This document shows, piece after piece, positions 1-8,643 of a stretch of DNA of 43,698 bases. A program made the translations under genes and the position numbers. The stretch is taken from NCBI RefSeq assembly GCF_001434985.1, contig NZ_AZES01000017.1, positions 1 to 43,698 on the forward strand. Reading direction: 5' to 3'. The first letter of the stretch is position 1; each line of letters starts with the position of its first letter. This stretch comes from Companilactobacillus paralimentarius DSM 13238 = JCM 10415. Lineage in GTDB: Bacteria; Bacillota; Bacilli; Lactobacillales; Lactobacillaceae. The notes beneath the pieces were generated by a model. That model saw only the letters and a list, made by a program, of their open reading frames with translations. It was not told the origin of the DNA and ran no database searches.

Positions 1-31
1 AGTGATGTTCTTTTTTTATTTTCTAGAGATT

Positions 32-64
32 AAAAAACTGGTATTGATTATTCATCGATACCAG
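32..64 (-). terminator. Rho-independent terminator of the DUF4044 gene
   Basis: CTGGTAT (38-44) and ATACCAG (58-64) form a perfect 7-bp stem around a 13-nt loop. On the minus strand the stem is followed by six U residues (plus-strand A run 32-37). It lies about 30 bases beyond the stop of the small minus-strand gene at 93-209, so it fits as that gene's terminator. Confidence 0.7.
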
Positions 65-92
65 AAAGTATAGAACCCTTTTTTTGCGTTCT

Positions 93-209
93 TTAGATAA
101 AACTCATAATTGAACCGAGAACAACGCCACCAATTGTGACAATAATCATCAACCAAACGACAATTTGAATAATTTTAGTTAATGTGCTTTTAGGTTTCTT
201 TTCGTCCAA
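93..209 (-). CDS. DUF4044-family small membrane protein (38 aa)
   Basis: This short frame encodes a 38-residue peptide: a lysine-rich N-terminus (DEKKPKST) followed by one hydrophobic helix (about residues 13-38, IIQIVVWLMIIVTIGGVVLGSI). That layout fits the DUF4044 family of tiny LAB membrane proteins found near mraZ; the family assignment is from memory. I chose the TTG at 207-209 because an AGGTGG ribosome-binding site lies 8 bases upstream. Two in-frame GTG codons at 216-221 are alternatives, directly after a TAG. It is transcribed divergently from mraZ and has a promoter-like sequence and a terminator of its own. Its function is unknown; one membrane span with the N-terminus inside is expected. 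Confidence 0.65.
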   Translation of the reverse strand: MDEKKPKSTLTKIIQIVVWLMIIVTIGGVVLGSIMSFI

Positions 210-225
210 AACTTCCACCACCTAA

Positions 226-254
226 TTTATATATAGTGAAATGGTACTTCACAA
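226..254 (-). promoter_or_regulatory. Candidate promoter of the DUF4044 gene
   Basis: Read on the minus strand, TTGTGA (plus 249-254) and TATAAA (plus 226-231) are separated by exactly 17 bases, a good sigma-A arrangement. Transcription would start around 219-220, leaving only a very short leader that just includes the AGGTGG ribosome-binding site. Confidence 0.45.
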
Positions 255-338
255 AGGAAATTTATGCAATATTGTAATGGTTTTCTCTTTTACTTTTGGG
301 AAAACTCCCCACCCTTATAAATGTATGATTACCAACCG

Positions 339-366
339 TTTACAAGTTTTTTAACTACTTTAGACT
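339..366 (+). promoter_or_regulatory. Possible promoter of the mraZ/dcw operon
   Basis: TTTACA (339-344) is a good -35 and lies 16 bases before TAGACT (361-366), a 4/6 match to the -10 consensus. Transcription would start near 373, just before the GTGGT repeat array. A TATAAA at 316-321 is an alternative -10 without a clear -35. Confidence 0.3.
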
Positions 367-382
367 GATTGTCAAATATCGT

Positions 383-417
383 GTGGTTAATTGTGGTTAA
401 TTGTGGTGATTTGTGGT
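383..417 (+). promoter_or_regulatory. MraZ-box array: four GTGGT direct repeats
   Basis: GTGGT occurs at 383, 393, 403 and 413, so the repeats are exactly 10 bp apart and separated by AT-rich 5-bp spacers. MraZ is known to bind direct repeats of a short G-rich box with 5-bp spacers upstream of its own operon (GTGGG-type in Escherichia coli), so this is very likely the autoregulatory operator of the downstream mraZ gene. The array lies 36 bases before the mraZ start codon. Confidence 0.75.
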
Positions 418-452
418 AAATTAGGAAGTGTTAAAGAATCGAGGTGATATCC

Positions 453-884
453 ATGTTCATGGGTGAATTTCATCACACACTTGATAATAAAGGTAGAATT
501 ATTGTGCCTGCTAAATTTAGAAAATTGCTTGGTGATGAGTTCGTAATAACTCGTGGAATGGATGGTTGCCTTTTTGGTTACCCGCTGGAGCAGTGGAATA
601 AGCTTGAAGCGCAGTTGGATAAGTTACCACTGACCAAGAAGGATGCAAGAGCCTTCACTCGATTCTTTTATTCTGCAGCTGCAGAGGTTGAATTTGACAA
701 ACAAGGTCGGATTAATCTTTCGACTTCGTTAATTAAATTTGCTAAGTTAAATAAGAATTGTGTAATCGTAGGTGTTTCTGATCGTATTGAAATATGGGAT
801 GAGGAATGCTGGAATAAATTTAGCCAAGAGGCTGAAGATAATTTTGAAGAAATATCGGAGAAAATGACAGACTTTGACTTCTAA
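453..884 (+). CDS. mraZ: Transcriptional regulator MraZ
   Basis: MraZ is a ring-forming DNA-binding protein of the AbrB-like fold that heads the dcw cluster and controls its transcription. The 143-residue product has the two SpoVT/AbrB-type repeats, each with the DxxxR signature (D11-NKG-R15 and D82-KQG-R86). The ATG at 453 was chosen because GAGGTG (441-446) precedes it by 6 bases and the protein then begins MFMGEF as in homologues; an in-frame GTG at 444 lies inside that ribosome-binding site. Four GTGGT operator repeats lie just upstream. The gene overlaps rsmH by 11 bases, so the two are translationally coupled. Confidence 0.95.
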   Translation: MFMGEFHHTLDNKGRIIVPAKFRKLLGDEFVITRGMDGCLFGYPLEQWNKLEAQLDKLPLTKKDARAFTRFFYSAAAEVEFDKQGRINLSTSLIKFAKLNKNCVIVGVSDRIEIWDEECWNKFSQEAEDNFEEISEKMTDFDF

Positions 885-1824
885 CGAATATAAACATAAA
901 ACAGTACTTTTAAAAGAAACAATTGATGAGGTAAATCCACATGATAATGGTATTTATGTAGACGCTACCTTTGGCCGTGGAGGGCACAGTAAAGAATTAT
1001 TGAGCCGCATGCATCATAGCCATCTTTATGTTTTTGATCGCGATGAGGCCGCCATTAAAGTCGGTGAGAGTATTCAAAATGATCCAGCTATCATTGGCGA
1101 TAATACGTTGACGTTAATACGTGATAATTTTGAAAATATGCAAGAACGTTTGTTGGATTTGGGCGTTACTGAGGTAGATGGGATTGTTTACGATTTAGGA
1201 GTTTCGTCTCCACAATTTGATGATGCAGTCAGAGGATTCAGTTATAAGAAGGCTGCTCGTCTTGACATGAGAATGGATCAAAGACAAGACTTAGATGCAG
1301 AGAAAATTGTTAACGACTGGTCTTATAGTGAACTAGTTGGTATTTTCTATAAATACAGTGATGAAAAATTTTCTAAACAGATTGCTCGTGCTATTGAACG
1401 AACACGTGAGGACCATCGTATAACTTCTACATTGGAATTAGCGGATATTATCAAAAATGCTATTCCTGCAGCAGCTAGAAGAACAGGTGGTCACCCTGCT
1501 AAACGTGTCTTTCAAGCAATTAGAATTGCAGTAAATGATGAATTGGGTTCTCTTGAGAGATCCTTAGATCAAGCAATTAAATTGTTGGCACCAAAGGGCA
1601 GAATAAGCGTTATAACTTTTCAATCAAAAGAAGACAGAATTGTAAAACATATTTTTAAGGATAATTCACACGTTGATGTTCCCCGCGGATTACCTGTTAT
1701 TCCAGATGACATTAAACCAGTTTTGAAACAGATAACACGGAAACCAATTCTGCCTAATGATAAGGAATTAGCTGAAAATAATCGGGCACATAGTGCTAAA
1801 TTACGCGTTGTTGAAAAGATATAA
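874..1824 (+). CDS. rsmH: 16S rRNA (cytosine1402-N4)-methyltransferase RsmH (MraW)
   Basis: RsmH methylates N4 of C1402 in the decoding centre of 16S rRNA using S-adenosylmethionine. The 316-residue length is normal. The SAM-binding loop [10 protein letters not shown] is at residues 30-39, and the family blocks GVSSPQFD and [16 protein letters not shown] are present. The start is a TTG at 874, inside the end of mraZ. A TGA in the same frame at 865-867 rules out any earlier start, and the N-terminus [13 protein letters not shown] matches the family. The ribosome-binding site (GGAG at 857-860) is 13 bases away, which is long, so coupling to mraZ translation is likely. It is the second gene of the dcw operon. 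Confidence 0.95.
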   Translation: MTSNEYKHKTVLLKETIDEVNPHDNGIYVDATFGRGGHSKELLSRMHHSHLYVFDRDEAAIKVGESIQNDPAIIGDNTLTLIRDNFENMQERLLDLGVTEVDGIVYDLGVSSPQFDDAVRGFSYKKAARLDMRMDQRQDLDAEKIVNDWSYSELVGIFYKYSDEKFSKQIARAIERTREDHRITSTLELADIIKNAIPAAARRTGGHPAKRVFQAIRIAVNDELGSLERSLDQAIKLLAPKGRISVITFQSKEDRIVKHIFKDNSHVDVPRGLPVIPDDIKPVLKQITRKPILPNDKELAENNRAHSAKLRVVEKI

Positions 1825-1836
1825 TGGAGAAATAAT

Positions 1837-2202
1837 ATGAGAGAAGAAAGTACGGCTAGAAATTTACAAGACTATCAAGTTGCTCCACAGCCCGAGAAGG
1901 TTGTTCAAGCAGCTCCCAAGGTACATAGTGTTAAACTGTCAAAATTTGAGACTTTTTCTATTGTAGGTCTCTTTCTTTTAACGTTGGTACTAATGGTAGC
2001 TTTAGTTAGTATAAAAGTTTCGATGACTTCTTCTCAAAATGAGTTAGATAGTCTTACTAATCAAATCTCTAAGACTAATACGAGTAATGTTAATTTAAGA
2101 CAAGAAATTTCTGAATTAAGCAGTTTTGATCGGTTCTCTTCTTTCGCTAAGAAGCATAATTTAAAAATGAGCGATAATAATGTAAGGAATATATCAAAAT
2201 GA
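1837..2202 (+). CDS. ftsL: Cell division protein FtsL
   Basis: FtsL is a bitopic septum protein that forms a complex with DivIC and DivIB and helps activate the FtsW-PBP pair. The 121-residue product has a charged cytoplasmic tail (1-39), a single transmembrane helix (about 40-59) and an extracellular leucine-zipper-like coiled coil (about 65-105). Sequence conservation in this family is low, so the call rests on topology, size and position between rsmH and the division transpeptidase gene. GGAGA lies 8 bases before the ATG. The stop overlaps the next start by 4 bases (ATGA). Confidence 0.85.
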   Translation: MREESTARNLQDYQVAPQPEKVVQAAPKVHSVKLSKFETFSIVGLFLLTLVLMVALVSIKVSMTSSQNELDSLTNQISKTNTSNVNLRQEISELSSFDRFSSFAKKHNLKMSDNNVRNISK

Positions 2203-4367
2203 GTAAGTTCGGAAAACTATTAAAAAATAAGGCAAGACGCAATCATTATATAGTTGGTATATTAATTTTGATTGTGACTGCCTTTTCTTTTATCCTTTTT
2301 ATCCAAAGATTTGCTTATATCTCTGTAAGTAAACAATATGATGGAGTAAATCTAGAAAAAAGAACTAAAGCTAAATATGAAAAAGTAACAAAGGTTAATG
2401 CTAAACGTGGTGATATCCTTGATGTTAATGGTGATATGATTGCGGGAGATTCAACGATTTATAATATTTATGCAATTGTAAATCATAAGTCTAAAACAGC
2501 CACAGGTAAGGCTGATTATGTAGTTGATAAGGAAAAGACTGCTAGGATGCTGAGTAAGTATTTACCACTCTCTGAAAAGCAATTAGTTAAATATTTAACT
2601 CCTCAAAATAAGAAACAATATCAAGTAGAATTTGGACAAGCTGGACGTAATCTATCAATTGAAATCAAGCGTAAAATTGCAGCTCAGAAGTTACCTGGAA
2701 TTCATTTCGTAGAATTTCCATCAAGGTCTTATCCTAATGGTGTTTTTGCTACTAATTTAGTTGGTATTACTAAAGCTGATAATGCTAATGATCAAAATAG
2801 CAATATTAGTGGTGTGATGGGAGTTGAAAAATACTTCAACAAATTGCTATCTGGTCAAGATGGTAAGAAGATTACTAAGGTTGACTTTAATGGTAATGAA
2901 TTACCTAATTCTCAAGTAAATGAGAAGCAATCGATCGATGGATCGAATGTTTATTTGACTTTGAATAGTAAAATTCAGCAATATGCTGAGATTTTGGCTC
3001 AAGAAGCTGCCGATAAATATGAACCTAAGAATTTACAAGTTTTAGTTATGAACGCTAAAACCGGTGCGATTGAAGCAGCAACACAACGTCCAACTTTTAA
3101 TCCGACAACTGGTAAGGGCCTAGCTAATAGTTGGCGTGATACTTTAGTTGAGGACCAATTTGAACCGGGTTCTGTCATGAAAATTTTGACTTTATCGGCA
3201 TCAATTGATTCTGGTAATTATGATCCAGATGAATTGTACAAATCTGGTTCCGTTGAAGTAGGCGGAAGAACAATCAGTGATTGGAATAATGCTGGCTGGG
3301 GTTATATACCTTTGTCAGAGGCTTTTCCAAGATCATCTAATGTTGGAATGGTTAAATTGGAACAGAAGATGGGATCGAAAACGTGGATGAAGTATATGCG
3401 TCGTTTCGATATTGGTGACAAAACTAACATTCCATTGCCAGGAGAAGTAGCTGGAGGTATTTCGTTCCAACATACTAGTGATCAAGCGATGACTTCATTT
3501 GGACAAAGTGTCAATGTAAATACGATTCAAATGTTGCAAGCATTTTCGGCAATTGCTAATGGTGGGAAAATGATTAAACCACAGATAGTTCAAAAGGTTG
3601 TTAATACTAATACTGGTAAAACAACACAGAGCTTTAAACGAAAAGTGGTTGGACAGCCGATTAAAAAGAGTACGGCTAAACAAGTTCAAAAGGCTATGCG
3701 TCAAGTTGTTACAAAGAACTATGGTACAGGTCTTGTTTATAACATTCCTGGTATCAAGGTTGGAGTAAAAACTGGTACAGCACAAATTGCTTCACCAAAT
3801 GGTGGTTATTTGACAGGTAATAATAATTATATTTTTTCAGTCACAGGGATGATTCCTTATAATGATCCTAATTATATTGTTTATATAACAATGAGACAGC
3901 CACAGAAGATGACTGAGTCGCCTGAAAAAATCTTATCTGAAGTCTTTAATCCATTAGTTAAACGTTTGGTAAATCAAGGTAAATCACAAACAAATACTAC
4001 TCAGGCAGGCAATCAATATGTTAAAGTTCCAAGTCTGTTAGATAAATCGACTAATGATGCCTTGAGTAAGATCAGTGATCTTAAGTTACAATCGGGTGTT
4101 ATTGGTACTGGTAATAAGGTCGTTCAACAACTACCTGCAAGTGGTGAGAAGGTAATGCCAGGACAAAGAATGGTCTTATTGACTAATGGTGCCATGACGA
4201 TGCCAGATCTCACAGGGTGGTCAAAAAACGACGTTTTGAAGTTTGCTGAGATTACTGGTAAACAAGTCACAACCAAAGGCGATGGATATGTTATCAAACA
4301 ATCGGTCAGCTCTGGTCATGTGATAAATGACAGTGGTAAAATTGTAGTTACATTGAAAAACAAATAA
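2199..4367 (+). CDS. pbpX: Septal penicillin-binding protein 2X/2B (FtsI-type transpeptidase) with PASTA domains
   Basis: This class B penicillin-binding protein cross-links septal peptidoglycan. The 722 residues comprise a short cytoplasmic tail, one TM helix (about 16-36), a dimerisation/pedestal region with the KRGDILD motif, and the transpeptidase domain. All three active-site motifs are present: SVMK with nucleophile S325 and K328, SSN at 379-381, and KTGT from K524. Two PASTA domains (about 605-722) end the protein, as in PBP2x of streptococci and lactobacilli. It overlaps ftsL by 4 bases and partners FtsW, encoded at 39351. Symbol use varies (ftsI, pbp2B, pbpX). Confidence 0.93.
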   Translation: MSKFGKLLKNKARRNHYIVGILILIVTAFSFILFIQRFAYISVSKQYDGVNLEKRTKAKYEKVTKVNAKRGDILDVNGDMIAGDSTIYNIYAIVNHKSKTATGKADYVVDKEKTARMLSKYLPLSEKQLVKYLTPQNKKQYQVEFGQAGRNLSIEIKRKIAAQKLPGIHFVEFPSRSYPNGVFATNLVGITKADNANDQNSNISGVMGVEKYFNKLLSGQDGKKITKVDFNGNELPNSQVNEKQSIDGSNVYLTLNSKIQQYAEILAQEAADKYEPKNLQVLVMNAKTGAIEAATQRPTFNPTTGKGLANSWRDTLVEDQFEPGSVMKILTLSASIDSGNYDPDELYKSGSVEVGGRTISDWNNAGWGYIPLSEAFPRSSNVGMVKLEQKMGSKTWMKYMRRFDIGDKTNIPLPGEVAGGISFQHTSDQAMTSFGQSVNVNTIQMLQAFSAIANGGKMIKPQIVQKVVNTNTGKTTQSFKRKVVGQPIKKSTAKQVQKAMRQVVTKNYGTGLVYNIPGIKVGVKTGTAQIASPNGGYLTGNNNYIFSVTGMIPYNDPNYIVYITMRQPQKMTESPEKILSEVFNPLVKRLVNQGKSQTNTTQAGNQYVKVPSLLDKSTNDALSKISDLKLQSGVIGTGNKVVQQLPASGEKVMPGQRMVLLTNGAMTMPDLTGWSKNDVLKFAEITGKQVTTKGDGYVIKQSVSSGHVINDSGKIVVTLKNK

Positions 4368-4382
4368 AATAAGGGGATTTTC

Positions 4383-5348
4383 ATGGAAATTAGTCATATA
4401 GTTTTCGACATAGTTAGTTCATTTGTAATTGTGGCAATCTTAATGCCATTTCTGATTGGCTACTTAGTTGCACATAAAGAAGGTCAATCAATTCGTGAGG
4501 AAGGGCCTAAATGGCATGAGAAAAAGTCTGGTACACCAACGATGGGTGGACTTTTAGTTATTTTAGCTGCTTTGGTTACAAATATTTGGGTTGGTGCTTG
4601 GCAAGGCCAGCTCACTCATTCACTTTTAATTACAACCTTTGTTATTGTTCTTTATGGATGCATTGGTTTTATTGATGATTTCATCAAAGTTTTCAAAAAG
4701 AGAAATCTTGGACTTAGAGCTTGGCAGAAAGCACTTTTACAAATAATTGTTGGGATAATATTCTTATATGTTTATAATGGCGATCAATTGCCAATGAATT
4801 TTACTATTCCTGGTGTTTTGTCAATTGATTCAGCTGTAATTTTTATTTTGTTTACACTTTTCTGGTTGGTAGGATTCTCTAATGCTACTAATTTGACTGA
4901 TGGTTTGGATGGACTATTAGGTGGTTTAGGAACGATTTCTTATGCTACATATGGAATTATTGCTTTAAACCAAAATCGTGCTGATATTGCGATTGTCTGT
5001 TTCTCAGTTGTAGGTGCCTTATTAGCTTTCCTATTGTTCAATCACAAACCAGCTAAGATCTTCATGGGTGATGTTGGTTCATTAGCTTTAGGTGCTGGTT
5101 TAGCAGCAATCTCAATTCTTTTGGGCCATTATTGGTCACTATTGTTGATTGGTTTCGTTTATGTAGTTGAAACTATGAGTGTTATGCTTCAAGTCTTTTC
5201 ATTCAAAGTTTTCCATCGTCGTATTTTTAAGATGACACCAATTCATCACCATTTCGAGATGTTGGGATGGAGTGAATGGAAGATTGATATCGTATTCTGG
5301 ATTGTTGGTTTGATTTGTTCTGCAATTTATTTAATTTTATTCGTATAG
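4383..5348 (+). CDS. mraY: Phospho-N-acetylmuramoyl-pentapeptide transferase MraY
   Basis: MraY transfers phospho-MurNAc-pentapeptide from UDP to undecaprenyl phosphate, making lipid I at the inner face of the membrane. The 321-residue, strongly hydrophobic protein has about ten TM helices. It carries the family's acidic blocks: FIDDFIKVFKKRNLGL, NATNLTDGLDGL with the catalytic aspartates, the FMGDVGSLALG block, and the histidine-rich TPIHHHFEM loop. A strong AAGGGG ribosome-binding site precedes the ATG. It lies 15 bases after pbpX in the same operon. Confidence 0.97.
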   Translation: MEISHIVFDIVSSFVIVAILMPFLIGYLVAHKEGQSIREEGPKWHEKKSGTPTMGGLLVILAALVTNIWVGAWQGQLTHSLLITTFVIVLYGCIGFIDDFIKVFKKRNLGLRAWQKALLQIIVGIIFLYVYNGDQLPMNFTIPGVLSIDSAVIFILFTLFWLVGFSNATNLTDGLDGLLGGLGTISYATYGIIALNQNRADIAIVCFSVVGALLAFLLFNHKPAKIFMGDVGSLALGAGLAAISILLGHYWSLLLIGFVYVVETMSVMLQVFSFKVFHRRIFKMTPIHHHFEMLGWSEWKIDIVFWIVGLICSAIYLILFV

Positions 5349-5364
5349 GAAGTAAAAAATAATA

Positions 5365-6738
5365 ATGAAAACAAAAAGTAATTATTCAAATAAAAAAATC
5401 TTAGTTTTAGGTTTAGCCAAGAGTGGCTTTGCAGTTGCTAAACTTTTGAAAAAGATGGGATCAGATGTAACAGTTGTGGACTCTAATCCATTGGAAAAGA
5501 ATGCTGAAGCAAAAGCATTGATTGATGATGGTTTTAAAGTTATTACAGGAAGTAATGATAAGAATTTGATTGATGATTCTTATGATTACTTAGTGAAGAA
5601 TCCTGGAATATTTTATTCAAATGAGCTAGTTGAACGTGCCGAAGAATTGAATATACCCGTTATTACAGAACCAGAAATAGCTTACAGTTATTCAGATGCT
5701 ACTATGGTTGCCGTAACTGGTACTAATGGTAAAACTACTGTTACGACTTTAATTCAATTGATGTTGAAACATTCGCCTAAATTTGAAAATTCATATTATG
5801 CTGGTAACATTGGTATTCCTATTTCTGATGTTATTCAAAAAGCTACTAAAAATGATGTCGTAGTGACTGAGTTATCAAGTTTTCAACTTCAAGGAACAAT
5901 CGACCTACATCCACATGTGGCAGTATTAAATAATATCTATTCAACACATTTAGATTTTCACAAGAATCGTGCCAACTACATTAAAGCTAAGATGCATATC
6001 ACCAAGAACCAAACTAAGAATGATTACTTTGTTATTAATTGGAATACTGATGAGTGGCGTAAATTAGCTGAGCAATCAAATGCTACTATTGTGCCATTTT
6101 CAGATAATCAAGAGCTTACTAGTGGCACTTATGTCAAGGATGACGTCATTTATTGCAACGGTGAGAAGATCATGAATGCTGATGAAATCCAAATTCCCGG
6201 AGAACATAATGTGCAAAATGCCCTAGCGGCAATTAGTGTTGCTAAAATGTATGATGTTTCAAATGAGGATATTGTTGAGGTTCTATCATCATTTACTGGT
6301 GTCAAGCATAGAATACAATATGTCGATACTTTCGGTGGACATAAATTTTATAATGATTCCAAAGCAACTAATGTTGAAGCAACTATCGTGGCTTTAACGG
6401 CCTTTAAAAAGCCTATTACTTTGATAGCTGGTGGACTTGATCGTGGTAATGGCTTTGATGAATTGATTCCTTCTCTTAAAGGAAAAGTTAACAACTTAGT
6501 AGTTTACGGTCAAACTGCTGATAAAGTTATTGCATCCGCTGAAAAGGCTGACGTTTCTAATATTGTAAAAGTAAATAATCTTAAAGAAGCTGTTCCTGAA
6601 GCCTATAAACAAAGTGATGCTGGTGATGTAATTTTGCTTTCACCCGCTGCTGCTAGTTGGGATCAATTTAAGACCTTCGAACAACGTGGAGACCAATTTA
6701 TTCAAGAAGTTGAAACTTTAAAGGGAGAAGTTAAATAG
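5365..6738 (+). CDS. murD: UDP-N-acetylmuramoyl-L-alanine--D-glutamate ligase MurD
   Basis: MurD is the cytoplasmic ATP-dependent ligase that adds D-glutamate to UDP-MurNAc-L-Ala. The 457 residues show the Mur-ligase order: an N-terminal Rossmann domain (LVLGLAKSGFAVAKLL), a central ATPase with the P-loop GTNGKTT at 119-125 and ELSSFQL, and the C-terminal ligase domain with HRIQYV and NDSKATN. The next gene, murG, starts directly after its stop codon, so the two are probably coupled. Confidence 0.96.
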   Translation: MKTKSNYSNKKILVLGLAKSGFAVAKLLKKMGSDVTVVDSNPLEKNAEAKALIDDGFKVITGSNDKNLIDDSYDYLVKNPGIFYSNELVERAEELNIPVITEPEIAYSYSDATMVAVTGTNGKTTVTTLIQLMLKHSPKFENSYYAGNIGIPISDVIQKATKNDVVVTELSSFQLQGTIDLHPHVAVLNNIYSTHLDFHKNRANYIKAKMHITKNQTKNDYFVINWNTDEWRKLAEQSNATIVPFSDNQELTSGTYVKDDVIYCNGEKIMNADEIQIPGEHNVQNALAAISVAKMYDVSNEDIVEVLSSFTGVKHRIQYVDTFGGHKFYNDSKATNVEATIVALTAFKKPITLIAGGLDRGNGFDELIPSLKGKVNNLVVYGQTADKVIASAEKADVSNIVKVNNLKEAVPEAYKQSDAGDVILLSPAAASWDQFKTFEQRGDQFIQEVETLKGEVK

Positions 6739-7848
6739 ATGACAAAAATGCGTATAATCGTATCCGGCGGTGGAACGGGCGGCCATATTTATCCAGCAAT
6801 GGCTTTAATTAAACGCCTCAAGGAAAGAGACATGATTGAGGATGTTTTATACGTTGGAACTGAAAAAGGACTAGAAAGCAAGATAGTTAAGAATGCTGGA
6901 ATTGACTTTAAGACAATTGAAATTCGTGGTTTCAAACGTAAATTGACACTTGAGAATGTTAAAGTTGTTGAACTCTTTTTATCCAGCATTCGTAAATCAA
7001 AGAAAATTATCAAGGAATTCAAGCCCGATATTGTTGTAGGGACAGGTGGATATGTTTCAAGTGCTATTGTCTATGCAGCACATACCATGCATATTCCTAC
7101 AGTTATACATGAGCAGAATACTATTGCTGGTGTAACAAATAAATTCTTAGCACATTTTGTTGATAAAATTGCCATTGCCTTTCCAGATGCAGTTGATCAA
7201 TTCAGTGAAAAGAAAAAATTAGTATTTGCTGGTAACCCCAGAGCTCAAGAAGTCGTTAATATTCAAAAGAACGATCGTTTAAAAGAATTCAATTTAGCAG
7301 ATGATAAACCAACTGTTATGATTTTTGGTGGTTCTAGAGGTGCAAAGCCGATTAATTTGGCAGCAATCGCCGCAATGGACAAGTTTGCGGCAGCTAATTA
7401 TCAAGTTTTATTTGTTACTGGACGAGTACATTATGATAATGTGGTCGAAAAAATCGATTCTAAGTACCTAATGAGTGCAAATATTTCAGTATTACCATAT
7501 ATTGATAATATGCCAGAAATTCTTCCTGACATTAATTTGATTGTTGGTCGTAGTGGTGCGACAAGTATTGCTGAAATAACTGCCTTAGGTATTCCTGCAA
7601 TTTTTATTCCAAGTCCGTATGTAACGCATGATCATCAAACAAAAAATGCATTATCCGTTTCAAACGTCGGTGCTGCTAAGTTGATTCCTGAGTCAGATCT
7701 TACTCCAGAATCTCTTTTCCAAGAAATTAATGAGATTATGAGTAGCAAATCGATTCAAGAGAAAATGTCCGATAAATCTAAAAAAATCGGTGTTCCCGAT
7801 GCAGCTGATCGCTTGATAAAGGTTTTAACCGACTTGGTAAATAAGTAG
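6739..7848 (+). CDS. murG: UDP-N-acetylglucosamine--undecaprenyl-pyrophosphoryl-MurNAc-pentapeptide transferase MurG
   Basis: MurG is a membrane-associated GT-B glycosyltransferase that adds GlcNAc to lipid I, giving lipid II. The 369-residue product has the N-terminal SGGGTGGHIYPA loop (residues 9-20), the second glycine loop GGSRGAKPIN, and the UDP-GlcNAc-binding block GRSGATSIAEITALGIPAIFIPSP. The ATG at 6739 directly follows the murD stop; an in-frame ATG at 6748 is a possible alternative start. With mraY and murD it completes lipid II synthesis within the operon. Confidence 0.96.
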   Translation: MTKMRIIVSGGGTGGHIYPAMALIKRLKERDMIEDVLYVGTEKGLESKIVKNAGIDFKTIEIRGFKRKLTLENVKVVELFLSSIRKSKKIIKEFKPDIVVGTGGYVSSAIVYAAHTMHIPTVIHEQNTIAGVTNKFLAHFVDKIAIAFPDAVDQFSEKKKLVFAGNPRAQEVVNIQKNDRLKEFNLADDKPTVMIFGGSRGAKPINLAAIAAMDKFAAANYQVLFVTGRVHYDNVVEKIDSKYLMSANISVLPYIDNMPEILPDINLIVGRSGATSIAEITALGIPAIFIPSPYVTHDHQTKNALSVSNVGAAKLIPESDLTPESLFQEINEIMSSKSIQEKMSDKSKKIGVPDAADRLIKVLTDLVNK

Positions 7849-7865
7849 TATAAGGATTGATGTTG

Positions 7866-8567
7866 ATGGCATTAAAAAAAAGAATTAGGATAAGTAAAAA
7901 TGGATTGATATTTCTAATAGTTTTTATCATAATTATTATTGCTTATTTTGGTTCGCCTTTGAGTAAAGTTAGAAATATTAATGTTGAAGGTGTTAATGAT
8001 TTAGGTGCACAACAGGTTATCAATGCAACTAAGATAGATGATAATTCGGTGCTGTTGGATCTTTTGATACATCACAAATCAATTACAGAAAAAACTGAAA
8101 AAAAATTACCATCTATTAAGTCAATGTCAATTAAGACAAGAAATATGCGAGATATAACGATACAGGTTAAAGAGTATTCAACATTAGGGTTCATCAATAA
8201 AAATGGCTATTATTACCGTATCATCAATGATGGTCATGTGATAAATCAGAAAATGAGTGCTCCAATTGGTAATTATCCAACATATAGTAATTTTGGAACT
8301 AAACGTTTAAAACAAATTGCTAATTTATATGCTGAATTACCAAGTAACGTACAAACAAATATTTCAGAAATCTATAATTCACCGACTAAATTAAATCCAT
8401 ATCGAATTAAAATTGATATGAATGATGGTAATAAAGTTATTGCAGATATGAGAACTGTTAAAACTAAATTAAAATATTATCCAGGTATGGCTGCCCAAAT
8501 GAAAAAGAAGGGCGTTATAGATTTGGAGATAGGAGCCTATTCTTATCCCTTTAAAGATAAGAAATAG
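7866..8567 (+). CDS. divIB: Cell division protein DivIB/FtsQ
   Basis: DivIB is a bitopic septum protein of the DivIB-DivIC-FtsL complex. The product has a basic cytoplasmic tail (KKRIRISKN), a TM helix at about residues 15-31, a POTRA domain (begins about 36, VRNINVEGVNDL) and the DivIB beta domain. I chose the ATG at 7866 (233 residues) because TAAGGA (7851-7856) precedes it by 9 bases; earlier in-frame TTG/ATG codons at 7857 and 7860 sit too close to that site. It is somewhat short for the family because the cytoplasmic and C-terminal tails are short. Confidence 0.88.
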   Translation: MALKKRIRISKNGLIFLIVFIIIIIAYFGSPLSKVRNINVEGVNDLGAQQVINATKIDDNSVLLDLLIHHKSITEKTEKKLPSIKSMSIKTRNMRDITIQVKEYSTLGFINKNGYYYRIINDGHVINQKMSAPIGNYPTYSNFGTKRLKQIANLYAELPSNVQTNISEIYNSPTKLNPYRIKIDMNDGNKVIADMRTVKTKLKYYPGMAAQMKKKGVIDLEIGAYSYPFKDKK

Positions 8568-8568
8568 G

Positions 8569-8596
8569 TTTAATCTAATCGTTTTTGTGTTAAAAT
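8569..8596 (+). promoter_or_regulatory. Candidate internal promoter of ftsA-ftsZ
   Basis: The 76-base gap between divIB and ftsA holds TAAAAT (8591-8596) preceded by TG one base upstream, an extended -10 element. TTTAAT (8569-8574) sits 16 bases upstream as a weak -35. It would give ftsAZ and the downstream division genes a transcription start of their own inside the dcw cluster. Confidence 0.4.
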
Positions 8597-8643
8597 TTTT
8601 TAGTGAATAGATTTTTTCTAGGTAAGGGAGGCTGCCACGATTA

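Noticed and set aside
236-252. GTGAA-N7-TTCAC inverted repeat as a Rex site
   Set aside because: The half-sites are 7 bases apart rather than 4, and the sequence is better explained as part of the minus-strand promoter.
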